The notes under the pieces were generated by a model, which was not told the DNA's origin, ran no database searches, and was given only the letters and a program-made list of their open reading frames with translations. Positions 29,876-37,835 of a DNA stretch of 64,000 nt are shown piece by piece. Source of the DNA: Chrysogorgia sp. JL179-B06 (taxonomy: Eukaryota; Cnidaria; Anthozoa; Scleralcyonacea; Chrysogorgiidae); NCBI GenBank assembly GCA_035772405.1, contig JAYKKM010000439.1, forward strand, positions 6,462,501-6,526,500. Reading direction: 5' to 3'. The stretch's first letter is position 1, and every line of letters starts with the position of its first letter. The position numbers and the translations under genes were made by a program.

Positions 29876-30214
29876 TTAGTCAAAAGTCTCGATGGTAGGA
29901 TTGGTCTTTGTTGTTGACAATGGTGGTGACGTACTTATAGACTTGTCTTGAGACTCGTCTTGAGACTTGTCTTGAGACTTGTCTTGTTTATACGCAAAGT
30001 ACAGCGCACCAACACCTGTGATAGCACCAATCGTTCCGATAACATACCCAAAACTAAAACTACTTTGCTCGTCTTCATGTTGTTTCTCCTGTCCAAGTCT
30101 TTCACGAGCTTTTCTCTCTTTCGCCTCTTTACTAATCGCGGCGAGTTTTTTTCCGGAGGCTACACGTCGTGGATCTTTTATCTTCACTGGATTGTTATTT
30201 GTTATGGTTTCCAT
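29876..30214 (-). CDS. Basic protein with one membrane segment (112 aa)
   Basis: The N-terminal basic helix (DPRRVASGKKLAAISKEAKE) resembles the DP.RV..G..LA...K motif seen in several viral membrane proteins. One membrane segment follows (FGYVIGTIGAITGVGALYFA). The C-terminal tail contains four DKSQ-type repeats (DKSQDKSQDESQDKS) and ends in a Ser/Thr/Pro-rich stretch. Function unknown. The start box is TATAGATAAAGATG. A tandem repeat array begins about 12 bp upstream of the start. Confidence 0.65.
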   Translation of the reverse strand: METITNNNPVKIKDPRRVASGKKLAAISKEAKERKARERLGQEKQHEDEQSSFSFGYVIGTIGAITGVGALYFAYKQDKSQDKSQDESQDKSISTSPPLSTTKTNPTIETFD

Positions 30215-30226
30215 CTTTATCTATAG

Positions 30227-30585
30227 TTCTAGTCAAATCTAGTCAAATCTAGTCAAATCTAGTCAAACTCTAGTCAAAAGCTAGTCACACACATGTCAAA
30301 AGCTAGTCAAATCTAGTCAAATCTAGTCAAACTCTAGTCAAAAGCTAGTCACACACATGTCAAAAGCTAGTCACACACATGTCAAATCTAGTCAAACTCT
30401 AGTCAAAAGCTAGTCACACACATGTCAAAAGCTAGTCACACACATGTCAGATCTAGTCAAACTCTAGTCAAAAGCTAGTCACACACATGTCAAAAGCTAG
30501 TCACACACATGTCAAAAGCTAGTCAAACTCTAGTCAAAAGCTAGTCACACACATGTCAAAAGCTAGTCAGAACCTATTGATCTCT
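30227..30585. repeat. Polinton intergenic tandem repeats
   Basis: Built from two interleaved units, CTAGTCAAATC/CTAGTCAAACT (10-11 bp) and CTAGTCACACACATGTCAAAAG (22 bp), about 25 units in all. It separates two minus-strand genes and runs up to the stop of the coiled-coil gene. No ORF crosses it. A possible replication, packaging or recombination site; no direct evidence. Confidence 0.92.
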
Positions 30586-30766
30586 TTTTAACAGTCACCT
30601 CACCATGTTGACTTTTGTAATACTTATTCTCATACTCCAGAGCGCTTATTTTCTTTACATGAAACTTTGCGTAATCCTCTAACTCCACAATCTTTTTCTC
30701 TAACTTCAACACTTTAATTGCGTACTCTTCTAAATGTGATTGCCGTGATCGTGCTCCTGTAAACAT
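30563..30766 (-). CDS. Coiled-coil protein (67 aa)
   Basis: Nearly the whole protein is a heptad-patterned helix (YAIKVLKLEKKIVELEDYAK, then ISALEYENKYY), ending in a basic VTVKKRSIGSD. It diverges from the gene at 30784 across 17 bp, and TTTATAATAAATG sits on the start. Its 3' end merges into the tandem repeats. Probably an oligomerising structural or regulatory protein; family unknown. Confidence 0.65.
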   Translation of the reverse strand: MFTGARSRQSHLEEYAIKVLKLEKKIVELEDYAKFHVKKISALEYENKYYKSQHGEVTVKKRSIGSD

Positions 30767-30783
30767 TTATTATAAAATAAAAG
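30767..30783. promoter_or_regulatory. 17-bp bidirectional promoter
   Basis: TTATTATAAAATAAAAG separates divergent start codons and provides an AATAAA-type box in both directions. Confidence 0.65.
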
Positions 30784-31185
30784 ATGACAACCATGATGGC
30801 AGGAGGACTATTTAACGCGCTTGCATTTGCAGGTGCTGGTTTTCTATTCAAAAGTCTAGATGGAAACAAATACGGTGAAGAGATGAAACGTCATAACCTT
30901 GCGATGGAAAGACTTGCACGAGAGAGAGAAAAGTGGAACGAAGAAGAGGTCGAACATCGTGACAAACTTGCGAGACTACGACTTGCTTTGTCGGATGCTA
31001 ACCGCGACATAAACGTCACAAACGCGGCTCTTGACTTACTTAGCGCAACATTTCGCAAAAAACCACAACTACACGACTACTACACGCCATCACCAGAGAT
31101 GCAAGAGTATCTGTCGATAACAGAAGGAGCGATGTACCTAGGTACAGGATGGGCTGGTTATAAGATGTTGGCGTACATTGTTTAA
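30784..31185 (+). CDS. Coiled-coil protein with hydrophobic ends (133 aa)
   Basis: An N-terminal hydrophobic segment (GGLFNALAFAGAGFLFKSL) is followed by a long charged helix (MKRHNLAMERLAREREKWNE, then HRDKLARLRLALSDANRD) and a weakly hydrophobic C-terminus (MYLGTGWAGYKMLAYIV). The layout suggests a membrane-proximal coiled coil. No family recognised. The start follows ATTATAAAATAAAAG. Confidence 0.68.
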   Translation: MTTMMAGGLFNALAFAGAGFLFKSLDGNKYGEEMKRHNLAMERLAREREKWNEEEVEHRDKLARLRLALSDANRDINVTNAALDLLSATFRKKPQLHDYYTPSPEMQEYLSITEGAMYLGTGWAGYKMLAYIV

Positions 31186-31243
31186 AGAAATCAATACACA
31201 CACATTAGGTGATTGAGAAAAGTAGAGTAGAATAAAGAGAGAA

Positions 31244-31747
31244 ATGAGTATAGAATTTGGAAAGTGTATGATTAACAAGAAATTCAATAACGCTACAGTG
31301 AGTATCAAAATGGAACCTATCCTACTCAAAGATGTGTTCACATTTGGTGTTCAAGAGAGTAAGTTTGATAAGAAGAAATTCACCGCAGCGTTGTGTCTCG
31401 ACGAAGACCAGTTGGCGAAATTGGAGAAGGTTGGAGAAGACTGTTTGAAAGGACTTGTAGACAAGGGTGTTGCGGTCACCGAAGTGAAGAGTGGATTGTA
31501 CAATGACAAGGTGTACATCAAAGCGAATCCTGATCTCTTCTCGGCGTACAAGGAGGATGATGAGGAGGTGAAATTCGACGATCTGGTGAAACTCAAGAAA
31601 TACAAAGTAAACACAGCTATCGATGTGAATAGCGCGTTCGTCAAAGACGGAACAGCACACTTACAGTTGTACTTCCATGAGATAGTAATCTTAGACGAAA
31701 AGAAAGAAACAAAAACAAAATTGAAACGTAAACGTATACTCTTCTAA
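31244..31747 (+). CDS. Possible ssDNA-binding protein (167 aa)
   Basis: The frame has alternating strands (KKFTAALCLDEDQLAKLEKV; GLYNDKVYIKANPDLF; HLQLYFHEIVILDEK) and a Lys/Arg-rich tail (KTKLKRKRILF). Strand order and the xFxAaLxLDxxQ start resemble OB-fold single-strand binding proteins of the gp2.5/DUF2815 type, which a protein-primed polymerase would need, but the resemblance is weak and the tail is basic instead of acidic. The start follows TAGAATAAAGAGAGAA; an internal ATG (MEPILLKDVF) 22 codons in is an alternative. A strong hairpin follows the stop. Confidence 0.6.
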   Translation: MSIEFGKCMINKKFNNATVSIKMEPILLKDVFTFGVQESKFDKKKFTAALCLDEDQLAKLEKVGEDCLKGLVDKGVAVTEVKSGLYNDKVYIKANPDLFSAYKEDDEEVKFDDLVKLKKYKVNTAIDVNSAFVKDGTAHLQLYFHEIVILDEKKETKTKLKRKRILF

Positions 31748-31769
31748 GTTAGAACCGTGCTTCCTATAG

Positions 31770-31797
31770 TTTCCAAACACAGTAATGTGTTTGGAAA
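31770..31797. terminator. 3' hairpin, 12-bp stem
   Basis: TTTCCAAACACA pairs exactly with TGTGTTTGGAAA around GTAA, 22 nt past the stop of the gene ending at 31747. Confidence 0.75.
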
Positions 31798-31808
31798 ACT
31801 TATAATAA

Positions 31809-31982
31809 ATGAACAACACTACTAGTGAAGACAACAGTACGGTCATCGCGAAAGACACCTCCACCTTTGCATTCACAACAAAGTTGACAGTAGGTTGTGT
31901 CTTGTTAGTAGCGGGTGGTCACCTCGTCAAATGGGGTGCTCAATCTATCAGACTAGGTGTCGTCCTCGTGATGGATCTCTAA
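31809..31982 (+). CDS. Micro membrane protein (57 aa)
   Basis: ATG preceded without gap by CTTATAATAA, the same start box as the capsid gene. The protein begins MNNTTSEDNSTVIAKDTS, has one hydrophobic segment (LTVGCVLLVAGGHLV) and ends LGVVLVMDL. It lies between two hairpin-terminated genes and is transcribed in the same direction. No family recognised; the promoter box is the main argument that it is real. Confidence 0.55.
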   Translation: MNNTTSEDNSTVIAKDTSTFAFTTKLTVGCVLLVAGGHLVKWGAQSIRLGVVLVMDL

Positions 31983-32033
31983 ACAAAATTGAAAAACATT
32001 TTTTCTTTAAAAAAAGACATTGTATAAAAAGAG

Positions 32034-32444
32034 ATGACACGACCAAAAGGTTCACTCAACAAAATTCAAAAACCAAAAGTTAAGTATGTAAGAAAACCAA
32101 AACCAAAAAAAGAGAAGGACGACTATCAAACTCTAAAAGATTTAAAAGCTATCGCGAAAGAGCGAGGAGTTAAACTAAGATGTAACGTAAGTCGTAGCGA
32201 AATTAGAGAGACACTAGAGTTAGACCCAATAGAGTTACCGAAAAGATACAATCATTGTAGAGTTAGAAAACCTGCTCAGATCATGACTAAAACAAACACG
32301 GACACTGGAGAGGAGACAAAATACAAAAGTATATTTGAGTTAGCAAACAGTTTGAAAATGTTCGCAGGGTCTATTACTTACCGTATAAAAACGGGGAAAA
32401 GTCTCATAGTTGACGGAGTTACGTATACGTTTCGAAAAGAATGA
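32034..32444 (+). CDS. DNA-binding protein, AT-hook-like and SAP-like (136 aa)
   Basis: The N-terminus TRPKGSLNKIQKPK resembles an AT-hook (RPxGS.NK), followed by a basic linker (KYVRKPKPKKEKDD). The region LKAIAKERGVKLRCNVSRSE resembles a SAP or Rho-N helix-extended-helix. The C-terminal FELANSLKMFAGSITYRIKT resembles the NUMOD1 helix-turn-helix that accompanies GIY-YIG nucleases. A nuclear or DNA-bound role is therefore likely; a partnership with the GIY-YIG gene at 22772 is speculation. The start follows TTGTATAAAAAGAG. A 9-bp-stem hairpin follows 4 nt after the stop. Confidence 0.65.
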   Translation: MTRPKGSLNKIQKPKVKYVRKPKPKKEKDDYQTLKDLKAIAKERGVKLRCNVSRSEIRETLELDPIELPKRYNHCRVRKPAQIMTKTNTDTGEETKYKSIFELANSLKMFAGSITYRIKTGKSLIVDGVTYTFRKE

Positions 32445-32448
32445 ATCG

Positions 32449-32480
32449 AGTTCACTTTGTTTAAAAGTTGTAAGTGAACT
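32449..32480. terminator. 3' hairpin, 9-bp stem
   Basis: AGTTCACTT pairs with AAGTGAACT around a 14-nt loop, between the stop at 32444 and the next ATG at 32488. Confidence 0.6.
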
Positions 32481-32487
32481 TATCGAG

Positions 32488-32763
32488 ATGATAATAGACA
32501 TCTGGTTTAACGAAACCGACAGTATGCTTAGACTTGTTCTACTGTTCGAAGTGCTCGGATATGGACAGACTGTCTCCAAACATGAGATTGAAACGTTCAC
32601 CAGACTGTACACTGACGAAGACGGTGACATGACTCTCGATATGTTAACGACTATGGTTCGTCGACATTATTTTCACTCGTCTGGAGTAATATTCTTTTTT
32701 TTACGAACTAGACTAAGTGAGATGGAGTACATTCAGTTTCAAAATCGAAATGATAATGAGTAG
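32488..32763 (+). CDS. Hypothetical protein (91 aa)
   Basis: The first ATG after the hairpin gives MIIDIWFNETDSMLRLVLLF, then YTDEDGDMTLDML, then HSSGVIFFFLRTRL. The DEDGDMTLDM stretch has the Asp pattern of an EF-hand loop start but lacks Gly6 and Glu12, so calcium binding is doubtful. No AATAAA box precedes this start, unlike its neighbours. Followed by an 11-bp-stem hairpin. A longer frame reaching back to 32410 would need a non-ATG start. Confidence 0.5.
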   Translation: MIIDIWFNETDSMLRLVLLFEVLGYGQTVSKHEIETFTRLYTDEDGDMTLDMLTTMVRRHYFHSSGVIFFFLRTRLSEMEYIQFQNRNDNE

Positions 32764-32771
32764 GTTTCTAT

Positions 32772-32798
32772 TTTCAAAAGACTTCACGTCTTTTGAAA
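32772..32798. terminator. 3' hairpin, 11-bp stem
   Basis: TTTCAAAAGAC pairs exactly with GTCTTTTGAAA around TTCAC, 8 nt after the stop at 32763 and 51 nt before the DNA polymerase ATG. Confidence 0.75.
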
Positions 32799-32848
32799 TC
32801 ATATAGAATCGACCTTGTTTAAAATGAACATATAATAATAAATAGACG

Positions 32849-35800
32849 ATGAACTACTTGAAAGGAAAACTAAACAAGTGGTCTAACTGGTTTGTTAGTC
32901 ACACACCAGAGCCAATTAGGGAGCGAGTCGCAGCCGCTTTCACGTCTCTGAGAAGCACGGTAACCTCCCTATTCGAGACGGCCGAACCAGAAGATGTGTT
33001 CCATGACGCAGAGGAACCAGAAGACGTGTTCCACGATGCAGAGGAACCAGAAGACGTGTTCCACGATGCAGAGGAACCAGAAGACGTACCACCACTACCT
33101 AACGCTAACCCTGAATTCGAAATACATCAAGTAGAGTCAGCGTTGCGTGGGTTTTCAATGAGCTACGACATTACATACGCCAATGCGATTATGACACCAA
33201 CAGATTTCTTGAATGGATCACAAGAGATTGTGAAAGACTTGTGGGAGAGGGAAGTAGAAGCTAGGAGAGGTTTGAAAACAAAACTCATCTTAGAATGTGT
33301 TATGGTGAGAACAACTGACGAAGGAAATGTAGAAGTCAACGCTCACTTCCATTCAAACACATATATCGTTTTACCTGCAACAGACTTGGACAATATTCAT
33401 AACACGGCGACTGGGAAAATTCTTGAGAGTCTTGCCACTTACTTGAAAAGAGGTAGTAATTGGAGAGTTTTAAGAGTCAACAAGTTGTCTGTACATATCG
33501 ACACGTACCAACCATTAGCTGGATCATCCTACATTCCCACACCAGCAGTCTTGGTTAAAAAGAAAGCTATTATCAACGTTCAAAACAAGAGTGATGAAAA
33601 GTGTTTCCTATGGTCAGTAGCTATTTGTAAGTTACTCGAGAAAACACCAGAACTTACTCACCCAGAGAGACTCACCAAGAGACTGGTAGAGTTTGCTAAC
33701 ACTTTCGACTGTACCAATATAGAATTTCCAACTCCATTGAAAGATATCAAAAAGTTTAGCGAGAAAAACAACATTTCCATCAACGTGTACGGAAGTGAGG
33801 GTAACGAGATATATCCCCTTCTCGTTCAGGGAAACTCTAGAGACACCGTGAACTTGTTGTACATTACAGAAGAAGCAACCGACGGTACTACAAACAGTCA
33901 CTACACCTGGATCAAGAGCATGAGTCGGTTATTATCGAGTAAAATGACAAAACATCATGGTGAGAGACATTTTTGTTATCGGTGTTTGAATAGCTTTTGG
34001 AGTGAGACATCTCTGAACAAACACGAAGAGTATTGCTCTAATGTCGAGAATGTGAAGACAGTGATGCCTGAAGAAGGTAGTACTATAAAATTTAAAAATA
34101 CTTTCAAGACTCAAGATGTACCTTTCGTCATTTACGCTGACTTCGAGTCGTTCATTGAACCTATCTCTACATGTACAAATAATCCAGAAAATAGTTCAAC
34201 AATCCAGTACCAACATCATACTCCCTCTGGGTTCTGTTTTCATTTGAAATGTTTTGACGACACACTACACTACGAAGAACCTTATCTCTTCACCAAGACA
34301 AGTGAAGAGGAGAATGTAGGTGAAAAGTTTGTGCTTGAAGTGGAGAAATCTGTCAGAAATGTCTACGACAAGTTCAAGATAGCTAGACCTATGATATTCA
34401 AACAAAAAGACAAACTCGACTACAATGCTAGTAATGTATGTTGGCTATGTCATGAAGACTGGAGTAAGAAAACTAAAAAAGACGAAGACGACTACAAAGT
34501 TCGCGATCATTGTCATATGACAGGAAAATTTCGTGGAGCTGCTCACAATAGTTGTAATCTCAAGTACAAACTACCAAAATTTGTACCTGTTATCTTTCAT
34601 AACTTGTCTGGGTACGACGCACATTTGTTTGTGAAAAGTCTAGGTGTGACTGATGGTGATATTAAGTGTATTCCTAACAATGAGGAGAAGTACATCTCTT
34701 TCAGTAAAAACATTGTAGTAGATCATTACACGAACGAGGATGGTCAAGAAAAGAATATCACTCACGAGATTAGGTTTTTGGATAGTTTCAAATTCATGGC
34801 CTCCGGACTTGAAAAACTAGCGAGTAATCTATCAAAAGATCAACTCACGACTACACGAAAACAGTTTCCGAACAACAAAGACTTTGAACTTGTTTCACAA
34901 AAAGGAGTCTACCCCTACGAACACATGACAGGACTTGACACACTCGACGAAACCCAACTCCCCTCTATCGACAAATTTTACTCACGACTCACAGACAGCG
35001 GAATTACAGACAAGAGTTATACACATGCACAAAATGTATGGAATCATTTCGAGATGACAACACTACGTGACTATCACGATCTCTATCTCAAAACAGACGT
35101 GTTGTTATTGGAAGATGTTTTTGAAGAATTTCGAAAAGTTTGTAAAACACACTACCAACTCGATCCTGCTTTCTACTACACCTCACCAGGACTAAGTTGG
35201 GATGCATTACTGAAAACCACCAAGATAGAACTAGACTTGTTGACAGATATAGACATGCTGTTAATGGTGGAAAAAGGAATTCGTGGTGGTGTGAGTACAA
35301 TCATCAAAAGACATGCAAAGGCTAACAACACGTACATGGACTATATGAAAGACAAGAAACATACAGGAGACAGCATGTTCGACTCTACAAAACCTAGTGT
35401 GTACCTACCCTACCTGGATGCTAACAACTTGTACGGAGGTGCGATGAGTATGGATCTACCTACAGGAGGATTCAAGTGGATGAAAGATCTAGAGACATGG
35501 AAAGATATGCCATGCATCCTAGAGGTAGATCTAGAGTATCCAGAGGAGTTACATGACTACCATAATGACTATCCTCTAGCTCCAGAGAGACTCGTGGTGA
35601 ACAAGGTAGAGAAGCTGATCCCAAACCTAAACAACAAGGTTAAATACGTAATCCACAAGAAGAATCTGGAGATGTATCTCAGACTAGGAATGAGACTCAC
35701 TAAAATCCACAGAGGTATCACGTTCAGGGAGAGCTCATGGATGAAAAATTACATTGTACTCAACACAAACCTGAGGACACAGGCGAAGAACAGCTTCGAA

Positions 35801-36613
35801 CAGGATTTCTTCAAGTTAATGAACAACAGCGTCTTTGGGAAGACAATGGAGAACATTAGGAACAGAGTAGACATACAACTCGTGACGAGTGAGGAAAAGA
35901 TGAGAAAACTGGTGGCCAAGCCTAACTATCATCATAGAACTATTTTCGACAAGAGTCTGATTGCCGTTCACATGAAGAGAACCAAAGTGAAGTTCGACAA
36001 GCCGGTGTACCTGGGGATGAGTATCCTAGATTTGAGTAAAACTGTGATGTATGAGTTTCATTACGATTACATCAAACCAAAATATGGAGACCAAGTTAAA
36101 TTACTCTTCACAGACACAGACTCACTGATGTATGAAATTCAAACAAAAGATTTCTACAAAGACATTTCGGGAGACGTGAAAGCTAGGTTTGACACTTCTG
36201 ACTATCCAAAAGTTCATCCATCTGGAATTCTCACTGGGGAAAATAAGAAGGTGCTGGGGATGATGAAGGACGAGAACTCTGGAGAACAAATTCTTGAATT
36301 TGTTGGACTCCGGTCCAAGTTATACGCATGTCGAACACTGAGGGGGGAGGAGAAAAAGTGTAAGGGAGTGAAGAAGGGAGTCGTGAAAAATGCTATCACA
36401 TTTGAAGACTACAATAGATGTCTATTCACAGGTGTGTCGGCTAAGAGAAGCATGAACACGTTTAGAAGTCAAAAACATGAAATCTACACAGAGTCGGTGA
36501 ACAAGACAGCGTTGAGCAGCGACGACGATAAGAGACATATTCTTCCAGATGGAGTACATACGTTAGCAATAGGTCACTACAAAATTAATGAGAGTAGTTG
36601 TACGATCGTATAA
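32849..36613 (+). CDS. Protein-primed family B DNA polymerase (1254 aa)
   Basis: Replicates the linear element from terminal proteins. Order: three tandem copies of a ~12-residue acidic repeat (EDVFHDAEEP, residues ~48-80); a region with CFLWSVAIC (~252) and HYTWIKSMSRL; a C2H2-like motif (CYRCLNSFW, ~376); exonuclease I DFESF (~431); a zinc-binding CWLC (~530) with DHCHMTGKFRGAAHNSCN, an endonuclease-VII-like insertion; exonuclease II GYDAHLF (~588); exonuclease III YLKTDVLLLEDVF (~747); polymerase A DANNLYG (~857), B NNSVFGKTMEN (~992), C FTDTDS (~1088). All catalytic motifs are present. The start follows ATAATAATAAATAGACG. Normal length for a Polinton PolB; intact. Confidence 0.96.
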   Translation: MNYLKGKLNKWSNWFVSHTPEPIRERVAAAFTSLRSTVTSLFETAEPEDVFHDAEEPEDVFHDAEEPEDVFHDAEEPEDVPPLPNANPEFEIHQVESALRGFSMSYDITYANAIMTPTDFLNGSQEIVKDLWEREVEARRGLKTKLILECVMVRTTDEGNVEVNAHFHSNTYIVLPATDLDNIHNTATGKILESLATYLKRGSNWRVLRVNKLSVHIDTYQPLAGSSYIPTPAVLVKKKAIINVQNKSDEKCFLWSVAICKLLEKTPELTHPERLTKRLVEFANTFDCTNIEFPTPLKDIKKFSEKNNISINVYGSEGNEIYPLLVQGNSRDTVNLLYITEEATDGTTNSHYTWIKSMSRLLSSKMTKHHGERHFCYRCLNSFWSETSLNKHEEYCSNVENVKTVMPEEGSTIKFKNTFKTQDVPFVIYADFESFIEPISTCTNNPENSSTIQYQHHTPSGFCFHLKCFDDTLHYEEPYLFTKTSEEENVGEKFVLEVEKSVRNVYDKFKIARPMIFKQKDKLDYNASNVCWLCHEDWSKKTKKDEDDYKVRDHCHMTGKFRGAAHNSCNLKYKLPKFVPVIFHNLSGYDAHLFVKSLGVTDGDIKCIPNNEEKYISFSKNIVVDHYTNEDGQEKNITHEIRFLDSFKFMASGLEKLASNLSKDQLTTTRKQFPNNKDFELVSQKGVYPYEHMTGLDTLDETQLPSIDKFYSRLTDSGITDKSYTHAQNVWNHFEMTTLRDYHDLYLKTDVLLLEDVFEEFRKVCKTHYQLDPAFYYTSPGLSWDALLKTTKIELDLLTDIDMLLMVEKGIRGGVSTIIKRHAKANNTYMDYMKDKKHTGDSMFDSTKPSVYLPYLDANNLYGGAMSMDLPTGGFKWMKDLETWKDMPCILEVDLEYPEELHDYHNDYPLAPERLVVNKVEKLIPNLNNKVKYVIHKKNLEMYLRLGMRLTKIHRGITFRESSWMKNYIVLNTNLRTQAKNSFEQDFFKLMNNSVFGKTMENIRNRVDIQLVTSEEKMRKLVAKPNYHHRTIFDKSLIAVHMKRTKVKFDKPVYLGMSILDLSKTVMYEFHYDYIKPKYGDQVKLLFTDTDSLMYEIQTKDFYKDISGDVKARFDTSDYPKVHPSGILTGENKKVLGMMKDENSGEQILEFVGLRSKLYACRTLRGEEKKCKGVKKGVVKNAITFEDYNRCLFTGVSAKRSMNTFRSQKHEIYTESVNKTALSSDDDKRHILPDGVHTLAIGHYKINESSCTIV

Positions 36614-36627
36614 CAAACACAAAACAA

Positions 36628-36771
36628 ATGATTGTACTACAGGAAATTCTACAACACGACAGTGAAAAGTTTCTAGAAATTATACGTGAGTCTGACATGT
36701 CACATCAAGAGAGACGTCTAGTTACGCGGCGTATTGCGAAAAAGTTACTGGATGTACTGAGAGATATCTAA
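36628..36771 (+). CDS. Small hypothetical protein (47 aa)
   Basis: ATG 14 nt after the polymerase stop. MIVLQEILQHDSEKFLEIIR then a basic helix RRLVTRRIAKKLLDVLRDI. It looks like an amphipathic helical protein. No start box or hairpin of its own; could be translated from the polymerase transcript. Weak support. Confidence 0.35.
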   Translation: MIVLQEILQHDSEKFLEIIRESDMSHQERRLVTRRIAKKLLDVLRDI

Positions 36772-36843
36772 AGAACCTCATAGGATTCGTCATGTACGAC
36801 GACGACGGCTTTGGGGAAGTGAGAAATAAGTGTAGAGATAAAG

Positions 36844-36990
36844 ATGCCACGAACTAACAGAGTAACTCAAATTACGACAACCGAACGCATGCGATGTCAT
36901 TGTGGGTACGAGGGTACTAAGACTGGGATGAGACTACACATAAAAGTAACACATGGTAAAGAGTCAGTCAAAACTAGAGACTTCCATTGA
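36844..36990 (+). CDS. Zinc-finger micro-protein (48 aa)
   Basis: Start codon preceded by TAGAGATAAAG, as at the gene at 30214. Contains CHCGYEGTKTGMRLHIKVTH, a C-x-C...H-x4-H arrangement that could bind one zinc ion, in a basic context. Last gene before the right TIR, transcribed toward it; a short AT-stem hairpin (37001-37024) and the TIR hairpin follow. Possibly a regulator; function unknown. Confidence 0.5.
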   Translation: MPRTNRVTQITTTERMRCHCGYEGTKTGMRLHIKVTHGKESVKTRDFH

Positions 36991-37023
36991 CACCACACAC
37001 TTATTTTGTAAAATGCTAAAATA

Positions 37024-37307
37024 ACAACATCACAAATTTCTAACTCGATCGGGTTAGAAATTTTTTTTCGATGACGTCATCCGACCGGAAGTGACCGCGC
37101 GTGGGGGACTGGGGGAAAATGACCGCGCGGGTTTGGGGGAGCTAAAAAAGGTGCGAGCATCCGAACCCAATATGAGCCTGCGCTATTGGATTTTTGGTAT
37201 GCGGTCGGGGTACTGCCCCATTTGGGTTTTTGGGAAATTCTACGCGGGGGTACTGCCCCATTTGGGTTTTTGGGAAAGTGGGGTAGAATGCCCAATTTAG
37301 TACTACT
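37024..37307. repeat. Polinton right terminal inverted repeat
   Basis: Inverted copy of 19541-19824. Its inner part carries ATGACGTCAT, which is altered in the left TIR, marking where the two TIRs begin to diverge. Confidence 0.95.
37034..37063. terminator. 3' hairpin in the right TIR
   Basis: AAATTTCTAAC pairs with GTTAGAAATTT around 8 nt. It lies 44 nt after the zinc-finger gene stop and is the counterpart of 19788-19817. Confidence 0.6.
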
Positions 37308-37313
37308 AAGGTG

Positions 37314-37621
37314 GACATGCTGTACTAGAGAAATATTAAAGTCTTTATATTTTGTGAAGCGTTTACACGAGAACTACGAAACTTAATACCATTTCAACTC
37401 CACAATAAGCCATTTTACTATATACTACCATTTTACTACCATGGTAATAAACTAGGCTCCAGGTCCCTGAAAAGAGTAATGTTTCCATGGTAACTATACA
37501 AATATCAGTCGAAAGTCGATCACTTGAAGAACAACATTGCTGCCATCTTTCATCTTTGTGCAAGTCATACTTTATGAAATATCAACACTTTAATATTTCT
37601 CAGGTATATAGCGGATCCACT
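37314..37621. other. Internal remainder of the TTAA MITE
   Basis: Non-coding sequence between the Polinton TSD and the right arm of the surrounding MITE. It includes an imperfect pair CATTTTACTACCATGGTAATA. No gene. Confidence 0.55.
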
Positions 37622-37771
37622 GACCTTGTGACGTCATCACGCTAAAATTTCAAATGCTTATAACTAAACAACGGGAATAATAAAGAAAAACAGTAAACAA
37701 ATTTCGTCATTATTCAAAACCTACTTGCGAAGTGAACACATGGAATATCGATTTTTCATTTCATAGGCACC

Positions 37772-37835
37772 TTAAACCACATGTTCGAAGGATTTATGGC
37801 AAAGGAAAATTTCGAGTGTTGGAATATACTGCAGT
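37772..37835 (-). mobile_element. SINE copy split by nested insertion (right piece)
   Basis: TTAAACCACATGTTCGAAGG, then GGAAAATTTCGAGTGTTGGA continue the SINE left at 19375. The copy ends at about 37835 without a tRNA head. Confidence 0.8.

Larger units (their letters stand above)
19541..37307. mobile_element. Polinton/Maverick, complete (17,767 bp)
   Basis: Terminal inverted repeats start AGTAGTACTAAATTGGGC and are flanked by the 6-bp direct repeat AAGGTG at 19535-19540 and 37308-37313. A 6-bp duplication and AG start are Polinton hallmarks. It encodes protein-primed PolB, chromodomain integrase, A32-like ATPase, probable major capsid protein and penton, plus about 18 smaller genes, all with open frames. 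Polintons are self-synthesising transposons with viral gene sets, and many are proposed to form virions. Near-identical TIRs and intact genes indicate a recent insertion. No adenain-like protease was recognised. Confidence 0.97.
19376..37771. mobile_element. TTAA-type MITE containing the Polinton
   Basis: The left arm 19376-19538 (GTGCCTATGAAATGAAAAA ... AGTGTGATGACGTCACAAGG) has a diverged inverted counterpart at about 37622-37771 (CCTTGTGACGTCATCACGCT ... TTTCATAGGCACC). TTAAA at 19371-19375 and 37772-37776 is the likely target duplication. A non-coding remainder of the element lies at 37314-37621. The Polinton inserted at the inner edge of the left arm. The TTAA target and the GTGACGTCA string recall the MITE at 6441-6904. 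Confidence 0.8.

Noticed and set aside
30227..30585. CRISPR-like array
   Set aside because: Units are contiguous short tandem repeats without unique spacers, inside a eukaryotic transposon.
32410..32487. N-terminal extension of the 91-residue protein
   Set aside because: It would begin at TTG and cross the hairpin and the end of the upstream gene.
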